DNA from: Lachnospiraceae bacterium
GTDB lineage: Bacteria > Bacillota > Clostridia > Lachnospirales > Lachnospiraceae
Assembly (NCBI GenBank): GCA_024690825.1
Contig: JAILOK010000135.1
Location: 1 to 43,860 of the forward strand
Reading direction: 5' to 3'
Length of the DNA: 43,860 nt
Position numbers and translations under genes: made by a program. The notes under the pieces were generated by a model that was not told the origin of the DNA, did no database searches, and was given only the letters and a program-made list of their open reading frames with translations. Numbering within the stretch: position 1 is the stretch's first letter; the number at the start of each line of letters is the position of its first letter. Shown here one piece after another: positions 6,778-14,089 of the stretch.

Positions 6778-8163
6778 CTACCTCCTGTCATCCTGCTCTT
6801 TAAGCATGTAAACCAAGAAACTGTACCTGTCAAATGACAACTCGCCTTTATAGTCCATATTATACGCTTTTATGGGCATTTCGTCAAGCATTTCCGCGTA
6901 TTCCGGAGTCACAAAACACCAGATATTTCCTTTGATCTCGTCGATTTTTTCCGGGTCGTATTTCTTAAGTTCCGGCTCGTAATATTTAAGGCACCATTCG
7001 ATCTGATAATTGTCTTCATAGATGATATATCCGTCATCTTTTCCGATATTTTCGTCAAAGAAGGCAAGCATTGATGCCGCATCTCCGGCGTATTCTTCAC
7101 GGAAAGCGGATGAGATGTCAGCTGTTCCCGAAAGGATCAGGATGACAACGATCAGGGAACGGATCACTTTTTTGGCTTTTCCGGGAGTATCCGTGTCATC
7201 GGAAAACAGCAGGATCGAAAATCCGAGCCACAGAGCTCCGAAGGAGGGTATGAGGTAACGGCCCGAAAAGAAGGATCTGCCGGTGACAAATTCAAGGATA
7301 TAGGACAGAGTCAGAACCGCGATGTAAAGGAGTATAAGGAGACATCCTTCCTTTTTCCTGTTTCCGATAAGAATCGCTGCAAGCACGGAAAGGAGCAGAA
7401 GCGCGGACAGCGGAGTTATGTTTGTAACGAAGGGAAAACGCAGCGATGATATAAAGGATCCCATTGTGGGGCCGTCGGCGGTTGTGAAATAACCGGAGGC
7501 ATTTTTGATCTGATAAAGAGTCATGATAATATACGGAATAAAGAGTACAGCTGTAAGAACAGCGGAAAAGATAAATCTTTTCAACCCGTCTTTTTTTATT
7601 ATAAAAAATATTAGCATAGCCGACCATACAAAGAGAAGGGATATCAGGCCGTAGTGGTGCGAATAACCGGCAAGGACGGTGAACAGGACAAAAAGGACAA
7701 GCTCTTTTCCGGCGGCTTTTTCTGTAAGATACAGGGCGCTGATCACTGCCATCGTGACAAATACAAGACACAGGGCATACATTCTTATCTCCACCGCGCA
7801 TGAAAGCAGATGCGGCATGGTAATGAGCGTGAGAATGAAGCAGGCAGCCGTGTTTTTATTATACAGATCCGAAACCCTGAAGGCACTGTAGAAAAGAAGG
7901 ATGACCATAGGTATTACGGATGTAAGCTTCAGAGTGAGGGTATGGTATCCGAACAGTTTTACAAAGCACCATGCCCAGATGTTATACAGGGGCGGAAGGG
8001 TGTCTGCAAGGGACCGCTCCATCATATCTTTGAAACTGCCTTTGACAAGAAGAGCGGTAAAGGCTTCATCCATCCAGACATTGTTGTTGAATAATAAAGC
8101 CAGATATAAAATTGAACCTGCTGCCGCAATTATGAACGGCAGTTTTTCCCTGATCGTTTTCAT
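6778..8163 (-). CDS. GT39-type polytopic membrane glycosyltransferase
   Basis: A 461-residue protein with some ten membrane segments and a small extracytoplasmic C-terminal region. The first outside loop has the acidic pair D32-E33 in NNVWMDEAFT, then ADTLPPLYNIWAW and EIRMYAL, the pattern of GT-C/PMT_2 (GT39/ArnT-like) enzymes. These take a sugar from a polyprenyl-phosphate carrier and move it to a protein, lipid or polymer outside the membrane. The likely donor maker is the divergent UbiA-family gene at 8247. The ATG at 8163 lacks a proper ribosome site (only AGGG two bases upstream) and its TAAAAT box ends 6 bases before it, which predicts a leaderless mRNA. The acceptor is unknown. Confidence 0.85.
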   Translation of the reverse strand: MKTIREKLPFIIAAAGSILYLALLFNNNVWMDEAFTALLVKGSFKDMMERSLADTLPPLYNIWAWCFVKLFGYHTLTLKLTSVIPMVILLFYSAFRVSDLYNKNTAACFILTLITMPHLLSCAVEIRMYALCLVFVTMAVISALYLTEKAAGKELVLFVLFTVLAGYSHHYGLISLLFVWSAMLIFFIIKKDGLKRFIFSAVLTAVLFIPYIIMTLYQIKNASGYFTTADGPTMGSFISSLRFPFVTNITPLSALLLLSVLAAILIGNRKKEGCLLILLYIAVLTLSYILEFVTGRSFFSGRYLIPSFGALWLGFSILLFSDDTDTPGKAKKVIRSLIVVILILSGTADISSAFREEYAGDAASMLAFFDENIGKDDGYIIYEDNYQIEWCLKYYEPELKKYDPEKIDEIKGNIWCFVTPEYAEMLDEMPIKAYNMDYKGELSFDRYSFLVYMLKEQDDRR

Positions 8164-8169
8164 AACCCT

Positions 8170-8198
8170 ATTTTACAACGCATCCCGTGGCATTGCAA
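8170..8198 (-). promoter_or_regulatory. Promoter of GT39-yjfB (minus), sharing its -35
   Basis: On the minus strand the -35 is TTGCAA (8193-8198), then a 17-base spacer and TAAAAT (plus ATTTTA at 8170-8175). Six bases separate the -10 from the ATG, so the first transcribed base should be about the A of the start codon. Confidence 0.6.
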
Positions 8199-8222
8199 AG
8201 GCGGGACAAAAAATGGTATACT
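8193..8222 (+). promoter_or_regulatory. Promoter of the UbiA-radical SAM-HAD operon (plus)
   Basis: -35 TTGCAA at 8193-8198, an 18-base spacer and extended -10 TGGTATACT with TATACT at 8217-8222. The hexamer TTGCAA is its own reverse complement and is also the -35 of the minus-strand promoter. The leader is only about 20 bases. Confidence 0.65.
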
Positions 8223-8246
8223 CAAGGAGCAGCCTGAAGGGGGATT

Positions 8247-9176
8247 ATGATGAAGAAATACATTAAGATCGCCAGACCTGATCACTGGGTCAAGAATATA
8301 TTTATCATTCCCGGTCTGGGAGTGGCGTTTTTGCTGGTTGATATTCCTTCGGTGACGGAGCTTCTGTATAAGTTTCTGATCGCTTTTGCGGCCACCTGCA
8401 TGATCGCGTCGGCAAATTATGTGATAAATGAGTGGCTTGATGCGGATTTCGACAAATATCACCCCACAAAAAAATACAGACCGGTAGTATCCGAAAATAT
8501 GAAGTTCAGTCTCGTGATGACGGAATATGTCGTTCTTGCGGCGATCGGACTGGGTCTTTCCCTTTTGATAAATTTTAGCTTCCTTATCACGGAAGTCTGG
8601 CTTCTGGTGATGGGTATAATTTATAATGTCAAGCCGTTAAGGACCAAGGACATACCGTTTCTCGATGTCATTACGGAATCGATCAACAATATGATCCGGC
8701 TGCTGCTGGGATGGTTTGTCGTGACAAGCACGGAGGTGCCCCCGGGAAGCATACTTTTGGGCTACTGGATGGGCGGAGCCTTTCTTATGGGAATAAAGCG
8801 CTTTGCGGAATACAGGATGATAGGCGATCCGAAGACAGCGGGGCTGTACCGCAAATCCTTTGCAAAATACAACGAGCGTACGCTTCTGTGCTCCAGCATG
8901 TTTTATGCTTTCTGCTCGACATTCTGCATGGGTATCTTCCTGATAAAGTACAGGCTCGAGTATGTTCTGGTCATGCCGTTTCTGTTCCTGCTGTTTGTTT
9001 ATTATCTGTATATTGCCTTCAAGGATGATTCCGCGGTACAGAAACCCGAGAAACTCTACAAGGAAAAGAAGCTCATGGTCTTTGTGGGAGTTATAGTACT
9101 GATCGTTGTGATCCTTACAGTGGTGGACATACCCGGATTGAAGCTGTTTCAGGAACCGTTCCTGATCCATATCTGA
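8247..9176 (+). CDS. UbiA prenyltransferase, DPPR synthase-like
   Basis: A 309-residue membrane protein with eight to nine hydrophobic helices. The start RPDHWVKNIFIIPG and the first Asp motif N61-E-x-x-D65-x-x-x-D69 followed by HPTKKYRP match the decaprenyl-phosphate 5-phosphoribosyltransferase branch of the UbiA family (Rv3806c type). The second motif is YNVKPLRTKDIPFLD (D134, D139). That branch joins PRPP to a polyprenyl phosphate to give polyprenyl-phosphoryl-5-phosphoribose. AAGGGGG at 8237-8243 lies 3 bases from ATG 8247 and 6 from ATG 8250, so the second ATG is the better start by spacing. First gene of a three-gene operon with a radical SAM enzyme and a HAD phosphatase. The family call is good; the exact substrate is inferred. 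Confidence 0.82.
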   Translation: MMKKYIKIARPDHWVKNIFIIPGLGVAFLLVDIPSVTELLYKFLIAFAATCMIASANYVINEWLDADFDKYHPTKKYRPVVSENMKFSLVMTEYVVLAAIGLGLSLLINFSFLITEVWLLVMGIIYNVKPLRTKDIPFLDVITESINNMIRLLLGWFVVTSTEVPPGSILLGYWMGGAFLMGIKRFAEYRMIGDPKTAGLYRKSFAKYNERTLLCSSMFYAFCSTFCMGIFLIKYRLEYVLVMPFLFLLFVYYLYIAFKDDSAVQKPEKLYKEKKLMVFVGVIVLIVVILTVVDIPGLKLFQEPFLIHI

Positions 9177-9192
9177 GAAAGAGAGATCTTAA

Positions 9193-10644
9193 ATGGAAAA
9201 GAAAAAAATATTGCTTTTTTATCCGCCCGGACCCATGTTCCAGCGCGGAGAGGACAGATGCCAGCAGAATGTTGACGAGGGATCCGCGCAGGCTATGAGA
9301 GCCTGCAATGATCTCGGATATGCGGCAGCGGTCCTTCTTAAAAGAGGCTATGACATAAAATTAAGGGACTATCAGACAGAGCTCTGCACCAACGAGCAGA
9401 TGTATGGAGAGATAGACTCGTACAGGCCGGATCTTATCATGCTGAGCACGACAAATACCACGGTGTTTGATGATATAAAGCTGATAAATGATCTCAAAGA
9501 TAAGTTCGGATGCGTGACAGTACTCAAAGGAGCCATTTTCTACGCTCCCGAGCAGGCGATGCTGGATCTGCTCGATCTTTCCCATACCGATTACATGATA
9601 GGAGGGGAAGTGGATTTTGCCATCGGGGAGATAGCGGATCATGCCCTCAAAGGTGAAGGAAATATTGAGGACATCGACAATATTCTCTACAAGGCAGATG
9701 ACGGTACCATAATACAGACGAAATTTCATGTGTGGGGGCAGGATCTTGATTCCCAGCCTTTCCCTGCGCGTGAATATATGAATAATGCTCTTTATACCAG
9801 ACCGGATACGGATGCGCCCATGGCGACAATACAGACTGCAAGAGGCTGTCCTTCGGCCTGCGTATTCTGTCTTACTCCCGGCATATCCGGCAAATGCGTG
9901 CGGTTCAGAAGCCCCGAAAATGTCATGGCGGAGCTTACCGAATGCTACGAGAAATTCGGCATATGCGATTTCTTTTTCAAGGCCGATACTTTTACGATCA
10001 ATGCTGAGTGGGTGAAAGAACTCTGTCAGATGATAATCGATTCTCCGCTGTACGGAAAGATACATTTTACCGCAAATTCGAGAGTGAACCCCTTAAAAAA
10101 GGAGACGCTTGAGATCATGAAAAAAGCGGGATGTTTCATGGTGGCCTTTGGTTTCGAATCCGGAAGCGACGAGATATTGAAAAAGATCCGCAAGGGAGCC
10201 ACCCTGGAGCAGAACCTGCAGGCGGCAAGGTGGTGTCATGAAGTCGGTCTCCCTTTCTGGGGATTCTTTGTCATAGGTTTTCCGTGGGAGACAAAGGAGC
10301 ATATCCTTGAGACCAAAAAACTGATACACAGGGCGGATCCTGATTTTATCGAGATCACGATAGCTCTTCCTTATTATGGGACCCCGTTGTATGACACTTG
10401 TAAGGAAGAAGGACTGCTTGCGGAAAATGTGCTGGGGAGCGACTTCTTTCATTCGAGCATGACCGGTACGAAATATCTGACGATGGATGAGGTGGTAAAA
10501 CTCCGCCGCCGCATACTGTTGGGATTTTATTTAAGACCTGTATATATCTTCAGAAAAATGGGCGAATGCATAACTCATCCATCGGTATTTTTCAATTACT
10601 GCAGATACGGGATAAAACTGGTTGTCAATCTGTTTAAGAAATGA
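9193..10644 (+). CDS. B12-binding domain radical SAM enzyme
   Basis: A 483-residue protein. Residues 1-170 form a cobalamin-binding Rossmann-like domain (ILLFYPPGP opening, YRPDLIMLSTTNTT), which lacks a clear DxHxxG and so would bind B12 base-off without His. The radical SAM core starts near 205, with the cluster motif C219-P-S-A-C223-V-F-C226. It is followed by a GFESGSDEILKKIRKG segment typical of class B cobalamin radical SAM proteins, and IGFPWETKEH. Members methylate unactivated carbons or do related radical chemistry in hopanoid, antibiotic and lipid pathways. It lies 16 bases after the UbiA gene and overlaps the HAD gene by 4, so action on the polyprenyl-linked sugar or its lipid is a reasonable guess only. 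Confidence 0.85.
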   Translation: MEKKKILLFYPPGPMFQRGEDRCQQNVDEGSAQAMRACNDLGYAAAVLLKRGYDIKLRDYQTELCTNEQMYGEIDSYRPDLIMLSTTNTTVFDDIKLINDLKDKFGCVTVLKGAIFYAPEQAMLDLLDLSHTDYMIGGEVDFAIGEIADHALKGEGNIEDIDNILYKADDGTIIQTKFHVWGQDLDSQPFPAREYMNNALYTRPDTDAPMATIQTARGCPSACVFCLTPGISGKCVRFRSPENVMAELTECYEKFGICDFFFKADTFTINAEWVKELCQMIIDSPLYGKIHFTANSRVNPLKKETLEIMKKAGCFMVAFGFESGSDEILKKIRKGATLEQNLQAARWCHEVGLPFWGFFVIGFPWETKEHILETKKLIHRADPDFIEITIALPYYGTPLYDTCKEEGLLAENVLGSDFFHSSMTGTKYLTMDEVVKLRRRILLGFYLRPVYIFRKMGECITHPSVFFNYCRYGIKLVVNLFKK

Positions 10645-11303
10645 TGTATAAGAGACTGTATAAAAAACTGTCATCATATTCGCTCATAATATTTGACATG
10701 GACGGTACCATGTATCTCCAGAAAAGCATGCAGATCAGAATGGGCTTAAGGCTCATGGCGCATGCTTTTTTTTCAAAAGGCGGAATGCGGGAAATGAGAA
10801 CAGTCCTTGATTACAGAAAACTACGCGAGGGATGGGACAGCTCAAAACAGGCGGATGATAATACTTTTTTTGCGGAACTTTCAAAAAAATACGGGACGGA
10901 TGCAGAAGAAATAAAAAGCATCATACAGAAATGGATGTTTGAGATCCCGCTTGATGCTGTAAGGCGAAGCGGTGACAGGGAGCTGGCTGAAGTTTTAAAA
11001 AGGCTTAAGTCTGACGGCAAAGAAGTCTGCATTTATTCCGATTATCCGGCAAAAGACAAGTGCGCAGCGCTTGACCTGCCGGAGGATCTCAAAATCTTTT
11101 GCTGCGGGGATGAGGGGATAAGAACGATGAAACCAAATCCCGCCGGCCTGAACTTTATTATGGAGCAGTATCCGGATATATCAGGGGACAGGGTGATAAT
11201 GACGGGTGACAGGAAAGACCGGGACGGAGAGGCTGCTTTGGCTGCCGGTATCGACAGTGTCATACTTGGAAGATTTAAGCTTATCAGGATGATCACATTG
11301 TGA
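10641..11303 (+). CDS. HAD superfamily phosphatase
   Basis: A 220-residue protein with the HAD motifs: motif I D19-M-D21-G-T, a helical cap (about 30-115), motif II in CIYSDYPAK, a lysine in MKPNPAG, and motif IV MTGDRKDRDGEAA. It should be a small-molecule phosphatase. ATGA overlap with the radical SAM gene indicates one operon with the UbiA enzyme. In mycobacteria the product of the DPPR synthase must lose its 5-phosphate before epimerisation, so this phosphatase could do that step here. That is inference from context. A second ATG directly follows the first (10644). Confidence 0.82.
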   Translation: MMYKRLYKKLSSYSLIIFDMDGTMYLQKSMQIRMGLRLMAHAFFSKGGMREMRTVLDYRKLREGWDSSKQADDNTFFAELSKKYGTDAEEIKSIIQKWMFEIPLDAVRRSGDRELAEVLKRLKSDGKEVCIYSDYPAKDKCAALDLPEDLKIFCCGDEGIRTMKPNPAGLNFIMEQYPDISGDRVIMTGDRKDRDGEAALAAGIDSVILGRFKLIRMITL

Positions 11304-11312
11304 GGATGAGAT

Positions 11313-12287
11313 ATGAGGTATAAGAAATACACAATTAAAACAAAAACCGAAGCAGAGGATATCGTATGCGCGGCCTTAAACGAGGCCGGAATAACAAGCC
11401 TTGAGATAGAAGACGGGCAGCCTTTTACCGAGGATGAGCTGGAGGAGATATTTGTGGACGAAGTTCCCGTAAAGGATATCCCGGAGGGTCTGGCATATGT
11501 TTCCTTTTATCTTGAGGATGATGAAAAGGAAAAGAAGCTTCTTGCCGCGGCGATGAATGCTCTTGATGAGCTTAAGAGTTTCAGCGATATAGGGGAAGCG
11601 GACATTACGACTTCGGAAACCGAGGACGCGGACTGGATCGACAAATGGAAAGATTTCTTTAAGCCTTTCTACATCGATATCGAGAACGGAAAAAAGATGG
11701 GGATAATTCCCTCCTGGGAAACGGAAGCGGCTCTTCCGGATGCGGATATCCGCATCCATATAGATCCGGGTACGGCTTTCGGAACAGGAGCGCATGAGAC
11801 TACCAGGTTGTGCATCAGGGAACTGTCGAAATATGTGAAGGCAGGAAGCAGGGTTCTTGATCTGGGAACCGGCAGCGGGATCCTTTCGATGGCGGCGTTT
11901 CTCCTCGGCGCATCGTATGTCAGGGCAACGGAAGTTGATAAAAACGCCAAGCCGGTGGTAAAGGAAAATTTTGAGAAAAACGGCCTTGAAGATATGGATT
12001 TTAAGCTATTTATGGGAGATGTCTGTTCCGATGAGGACTTAAGAAAGGAGATCGGAAGAAATTACGATATCCTTGTTGCAAACATCCTGCCGCAGGTACT
12101 GGTGCCGCTGTGTCCGTATCTTCACGGTTTTATCGGTGAAGGGGGTACGGTTATTTTTTCGGGGATCCTTATCGAAAAGAAGGAGGGCGTGATAAAAGCT
12201 TTGACAGTTGCAGGTTTTGATGTGATCTCCGAAAATGAGGAGAAGGAATGGACAGCTCTCGTTTCCGTATACGGAGGAAAGAGATGA
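11313..12287 (+). CDS. prmA: Ribosomal protein L11 methyltransferase
   Basis: A 324-residue PrmA. The N-terminal substrate domain (MRYKKYTIKTKTEAEDIVCA, acidic loop EDGQPFTEDELEEIF) is followed by ADWIDKWKDFFKPFYI, the FGTGAHETTRLC motif and the SAM-binding DLGTGSGILSMAAFLLGA, then VANILPQVL in the catalytic loop. It trimethylates ribosomal protein L11. The last four bases (ATGA) overlap rsmE, a gene pair common in Firmicutes. Confidence 0.95.
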   Translation: MRYKKYTIKTKTEAEDIVCAALNEAGITSLEIEDGQPFTEDELEEIFVDEVPVKDIPEGLAYVSFYLEDDEKEKKLLAAAMNALDELKSFSDIGEADITTSETEDADWIDKWKDFFKPFYIDIENGKKMGIIPSWETEAALPDADIRIHIDPGTAFGTGAHETTRLCIRELSKYVKAGSRVLDLGTGSGILSMAAFLLGASYVRATEVDKNAKPVVKENFEKNGLEDMDFKLFMGDVCSDEDLRKEIGRNYDILVANILPQVLVPLCPYLHGFIGEGGTVIFSGILIEKKEGVIKALTVAGFDVISENEEKEWTALVSVYGGKR

Positions 12288-13024
12288 ATCATTTTTTTGC
12301 GGATCCTTCGGATATCAGAGACCGGGATATCATCCTGCGGGGCGAGGATGTCAATCATATAAAAAATGTGCTCCGTCTTAAAAAAGATGATGTTATCTCC
12401 GTTTCCGACGGTGTTTCCGACAGGGAATACAGATGCCGCATAGATTCTTTTAAGGAAGACTGTATCCTTTGCAGACTGGATTTTATCAAAGAGGCCGGAT
12501 GCGAGCTGCCGGTAAGAGTACATCTTTTCCAATGCCTTGCAAAGGGGGACAAGATGGATCATATCATTCAGAAGGCAGTTGAACTCGGTGTATACGATAT
12601 TACCCCGGTCGCATCAAAAAGGGCTGTGGTAAGACTTGACGAAAAGAAATCAGCCGCGAAAGTGAAGAGGTGGAACGCGATAAGCGAAGCTGCCGCAAAG
12701 CAGAGCAAAAGATCACATATTCCGGCAGTGCTCGATACGGTGGATTTTGAAAATGCCGTAAAAGCCGGGTCGGTATTTGACAAGGCAGTCATACCCTACG
12801 AGCTTTCCACAGGTTTCCGGCGAACAAGGGAAATAATAAAGGATCTGCCGGCAGGCGTCGACATCGCGGTATTCATAGGCCCTGAGGGGGGATTTGATGA
12901 AAGTGAGATAGAGCTTGCAAAGGGAGCAGGCATTGAACCTGTATCAATGGGAAAAAGGATCCTCCGTACGGAGACAGCGGCAATGGTGTTTCTGTCGTGG
13001 CTTGTTTACAGGTTTGAGGAGTGA
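12284..13024 (+). CDS. rsmE: 16S rRNA m3U1498 methyltransferase
   Basis: A 246-residue SPOUT-class methyltransferase. The N-terminal PUA-like part starts MNHFFADPSDIRDRDIILRGEDVNHIKNVLRLK. The knotted C-terminal domain has IGPEGGFDESEIELAKGAG and MGKRILRTETAA, the SAM-binding knot of RsmE. It methylates U1498 of 16S rRNA. I chose the ATG at 12284 because it overlaps the prmA stop (ATGA) and begins the family's conserved N-terminus; the longer in-frame start at 12248 would add 12 residues without homology. The last bases contain the -35 of the ireB promoter. Confidence 0.95.
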   Translation: MNHFFADPSDIRDRDIILRGEDVNHIKNVLRLKKDDVISVSDGVSDREYRCRIDSFKEDCILCRLDFIKEAGCELPVRVHLFQCLAKGDKMDHIIQKAVELGVYDITPVASKRAVVRLDEKKSAAKVKRWNAISEAAAKQSKRSHIPAVLDTVDFENAVKAGSVFDKAVIPYELSTGFRRTREIIKDLPAGVDIAVFIGPEGGFDESEIELAKGAGIEPVSMGKRILRTETAAMVFLSWLVYRFEE

Positions 13025-13030
13025 TATAAT
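13002..13030 (+). promoter_or_regulatory. Promoter of the ireB-ruvX operon
   Basis: TTGTTT at 13002-13007, a 17-base spacer and a perfect TATAAT at 13025-13030. It lies over the end of rsmE and starts a leader of about 70 bases before ireB. Confidence 0.65.
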
Positions 13031-13058
13031 ATATTGTTGTTTTTCATGAACCCATTAT

Positions 13059-13076
13059 CCGGCAGGAAGCAGCCGG
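13059..13076 (+). other. Leader hairpin before ireB
   Basis: CCGGC (13059-13063) pairs with GCCGG (13072-13076) and is followed by CATTTTATAA. This could be a weak terminator or attenuator in the ireB leader. The stem is only 5 bp and the T tract short, so the role is uncertain. Confidence 0.3.
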
Positions 13077-13105
13077 CATTTTATAATAAATAACAGGAGG
13101 TTATC

Positions 13106-13372
13106 ATGGATCTGGGCAGTACACAATATTTTAAGGTTGAAACAGAGCCGGAAACAGGCGTCAGAGTGGTGCTTTCAACAGTATATGAGGCTCTCAATGA
13201 AAAGGGATATAATCCCGTGAATCAGATAGTGGGCTATATCATGTCGGGTGATCCCACATATATCACAAGCCACAATAACGCAAGAAGTCTCATCATGAAG
13301 GTTGAAAGGGACGAACTTGTGGAAGAACTCCTGACGGAGTATATAAGGAACAATCATTGGGACGACAAATAA
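13106..13372 (+). CDS. ireB: IreB family regulatory phosphoprotein
   Basis: An 88-residue protein of the IreB/DUF965 family, with the family core [36 protein letters not shown] (residues 28-63) and end [15 protein letters not shown]. In Enterococcus IreB is phosphorylated on N-terminal threonines by the PASTA kinase IreK and tunes cephalosporin resistance; here the N-terminus has S5 and T6. A clear AGGAGG lies upstream. First gene of the conserved block ireB-ruvX-DUF1292, and it overlaps the ruvX start by 16 bases. The kinase is not in the window. Confidence 0.95.
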   Translation: MDLGSTQYFKVETEPETGVRVVLSTVYEALNEKGYNPVNQIVGYIMSGDPTYITSHNNARSLIMKVERDELVEELLTEYIRNNHWDDK

Positions 13373-13830
13373 CAGACGGTGAGGGTGACATTATCAGAGC
13401 TCTCGGGTTGGACTACGGTTCAAAGACGGTAGGTGTTGCGGTTACCGATGAGATAGGTCTTACAGCTGTAAGTTACGAGATCATCCGCCGTGAAAAGGAA
13501 AACCATCTGAGAAAGACCTGTGCCAGAATAGAGCAGATAATAAGCGAAAAGAACATAAACACTATTGTCGTGGGCCTGCCTCTCAACATGAACGGAAAAG
13601 AGGGAGAAAGGGCTGCAAGAGCCAGGGAATTTGCCGGTATGCTGTCAAGGCGTACCGGAATAGAACCTGTGATGGTCGATGAACGGCTGACTACCGTTGA
13701 AGCTGATGAGATCATAAACCTGACCGGCAATCATAAAAAGGACAGAAAGGAGCATATTGACAGTATGGCAGCCGCGATCATACTGCAGGATTACCTGAAT
13801 ATGCACCGGACGGATCATGGAAAAGATTAA
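13357..13830 (+). CDS. ruvX: Holliday junction resolvase-like nuclease RuvX (YqgF)
   Basis: A 157-residue RuvX/YqgF protein with an RNase H-like fold: [16 protein letters not shown] carries the first catalytic Asp, [13 protein letters not shown] the middle motif, and [13 protein letters not shown] plus a late Asp in [17 protein letters not shown] complete the site. The family processes pre-16S rRNA ends and Holliday junctions. The family normally starts at the IRALGLDYG strand. No ATG is available, but TTG 13357 has AAGGAA 6 bases upstream and is the best start. It runs 16 bases into the end of ireB and its own end overlaps the DUF1292 gene. Confidence 0.92.
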   Translation: MGRQITDGEGDIIRALGLDYGSKTVGVAVTDEIGLTAVSYEIIRREKENHLRKTCARIEQIISEKNINTIVVGLPLNMNGKEGERAARAREFAGMLSRRTGIEPVMVDERLTTVEADEIINLTGNHKKDRKEHIDSMAAAIILQDYLNMHRTDHGKD

Positions 13831-14083
13831 ATTCGAGTCTGACGACGGCACAAAAGAATACTATATCCTCGAAAGCACGACTCTTTCGGGAAACACATAT
13901 ATCCTCGCAGCCGAATCAGCCGATGGGGACTGTGAAGCTCTCATACTGAGAGAAGAGAACACAGGCGACGATGAAACTACAGTCTATTCGGAGATCGGGG
14001 ATGATGTGGAACTTAATGCAGTCGCAGAGGTTTTTGAAAAACTCCTGGATGATGAAGGGATAGAAATACAAACGGAGGCTTAG
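13817..14083 (+). CDS. DUF1292 (YrzB/UPF0473) protein
   Basis: An 88-residue acidic protein of the DUF1292 family, with [30 protein letters not shown] and a C-terminal helix AVAEVFEKLLDDE. Function is unknown; the gene follows ruvX in many Firmicutes, as here, with a 14-base overlap. A GGAGG at 14074-14078 inside its 3' end serves the next gene. Confidence 0.92.
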   Translation: MEKIKFESDDGTKEYYILESTTLSGNTYILAAESADGDCEALILREENTGDDETTVYSEIGDDVELNAVAEVFEKLLDDEGIEIQTEA

Positions 14084-14089
14084 TTTTTT

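Noticed and set aside
13390-13395. ATT or ATC start for ruvX after GGTGAGGG
   Set aside because: These would match the family N-terminus, but TTG at 13357 is a normal start codon with AAGGAA at good spacing.
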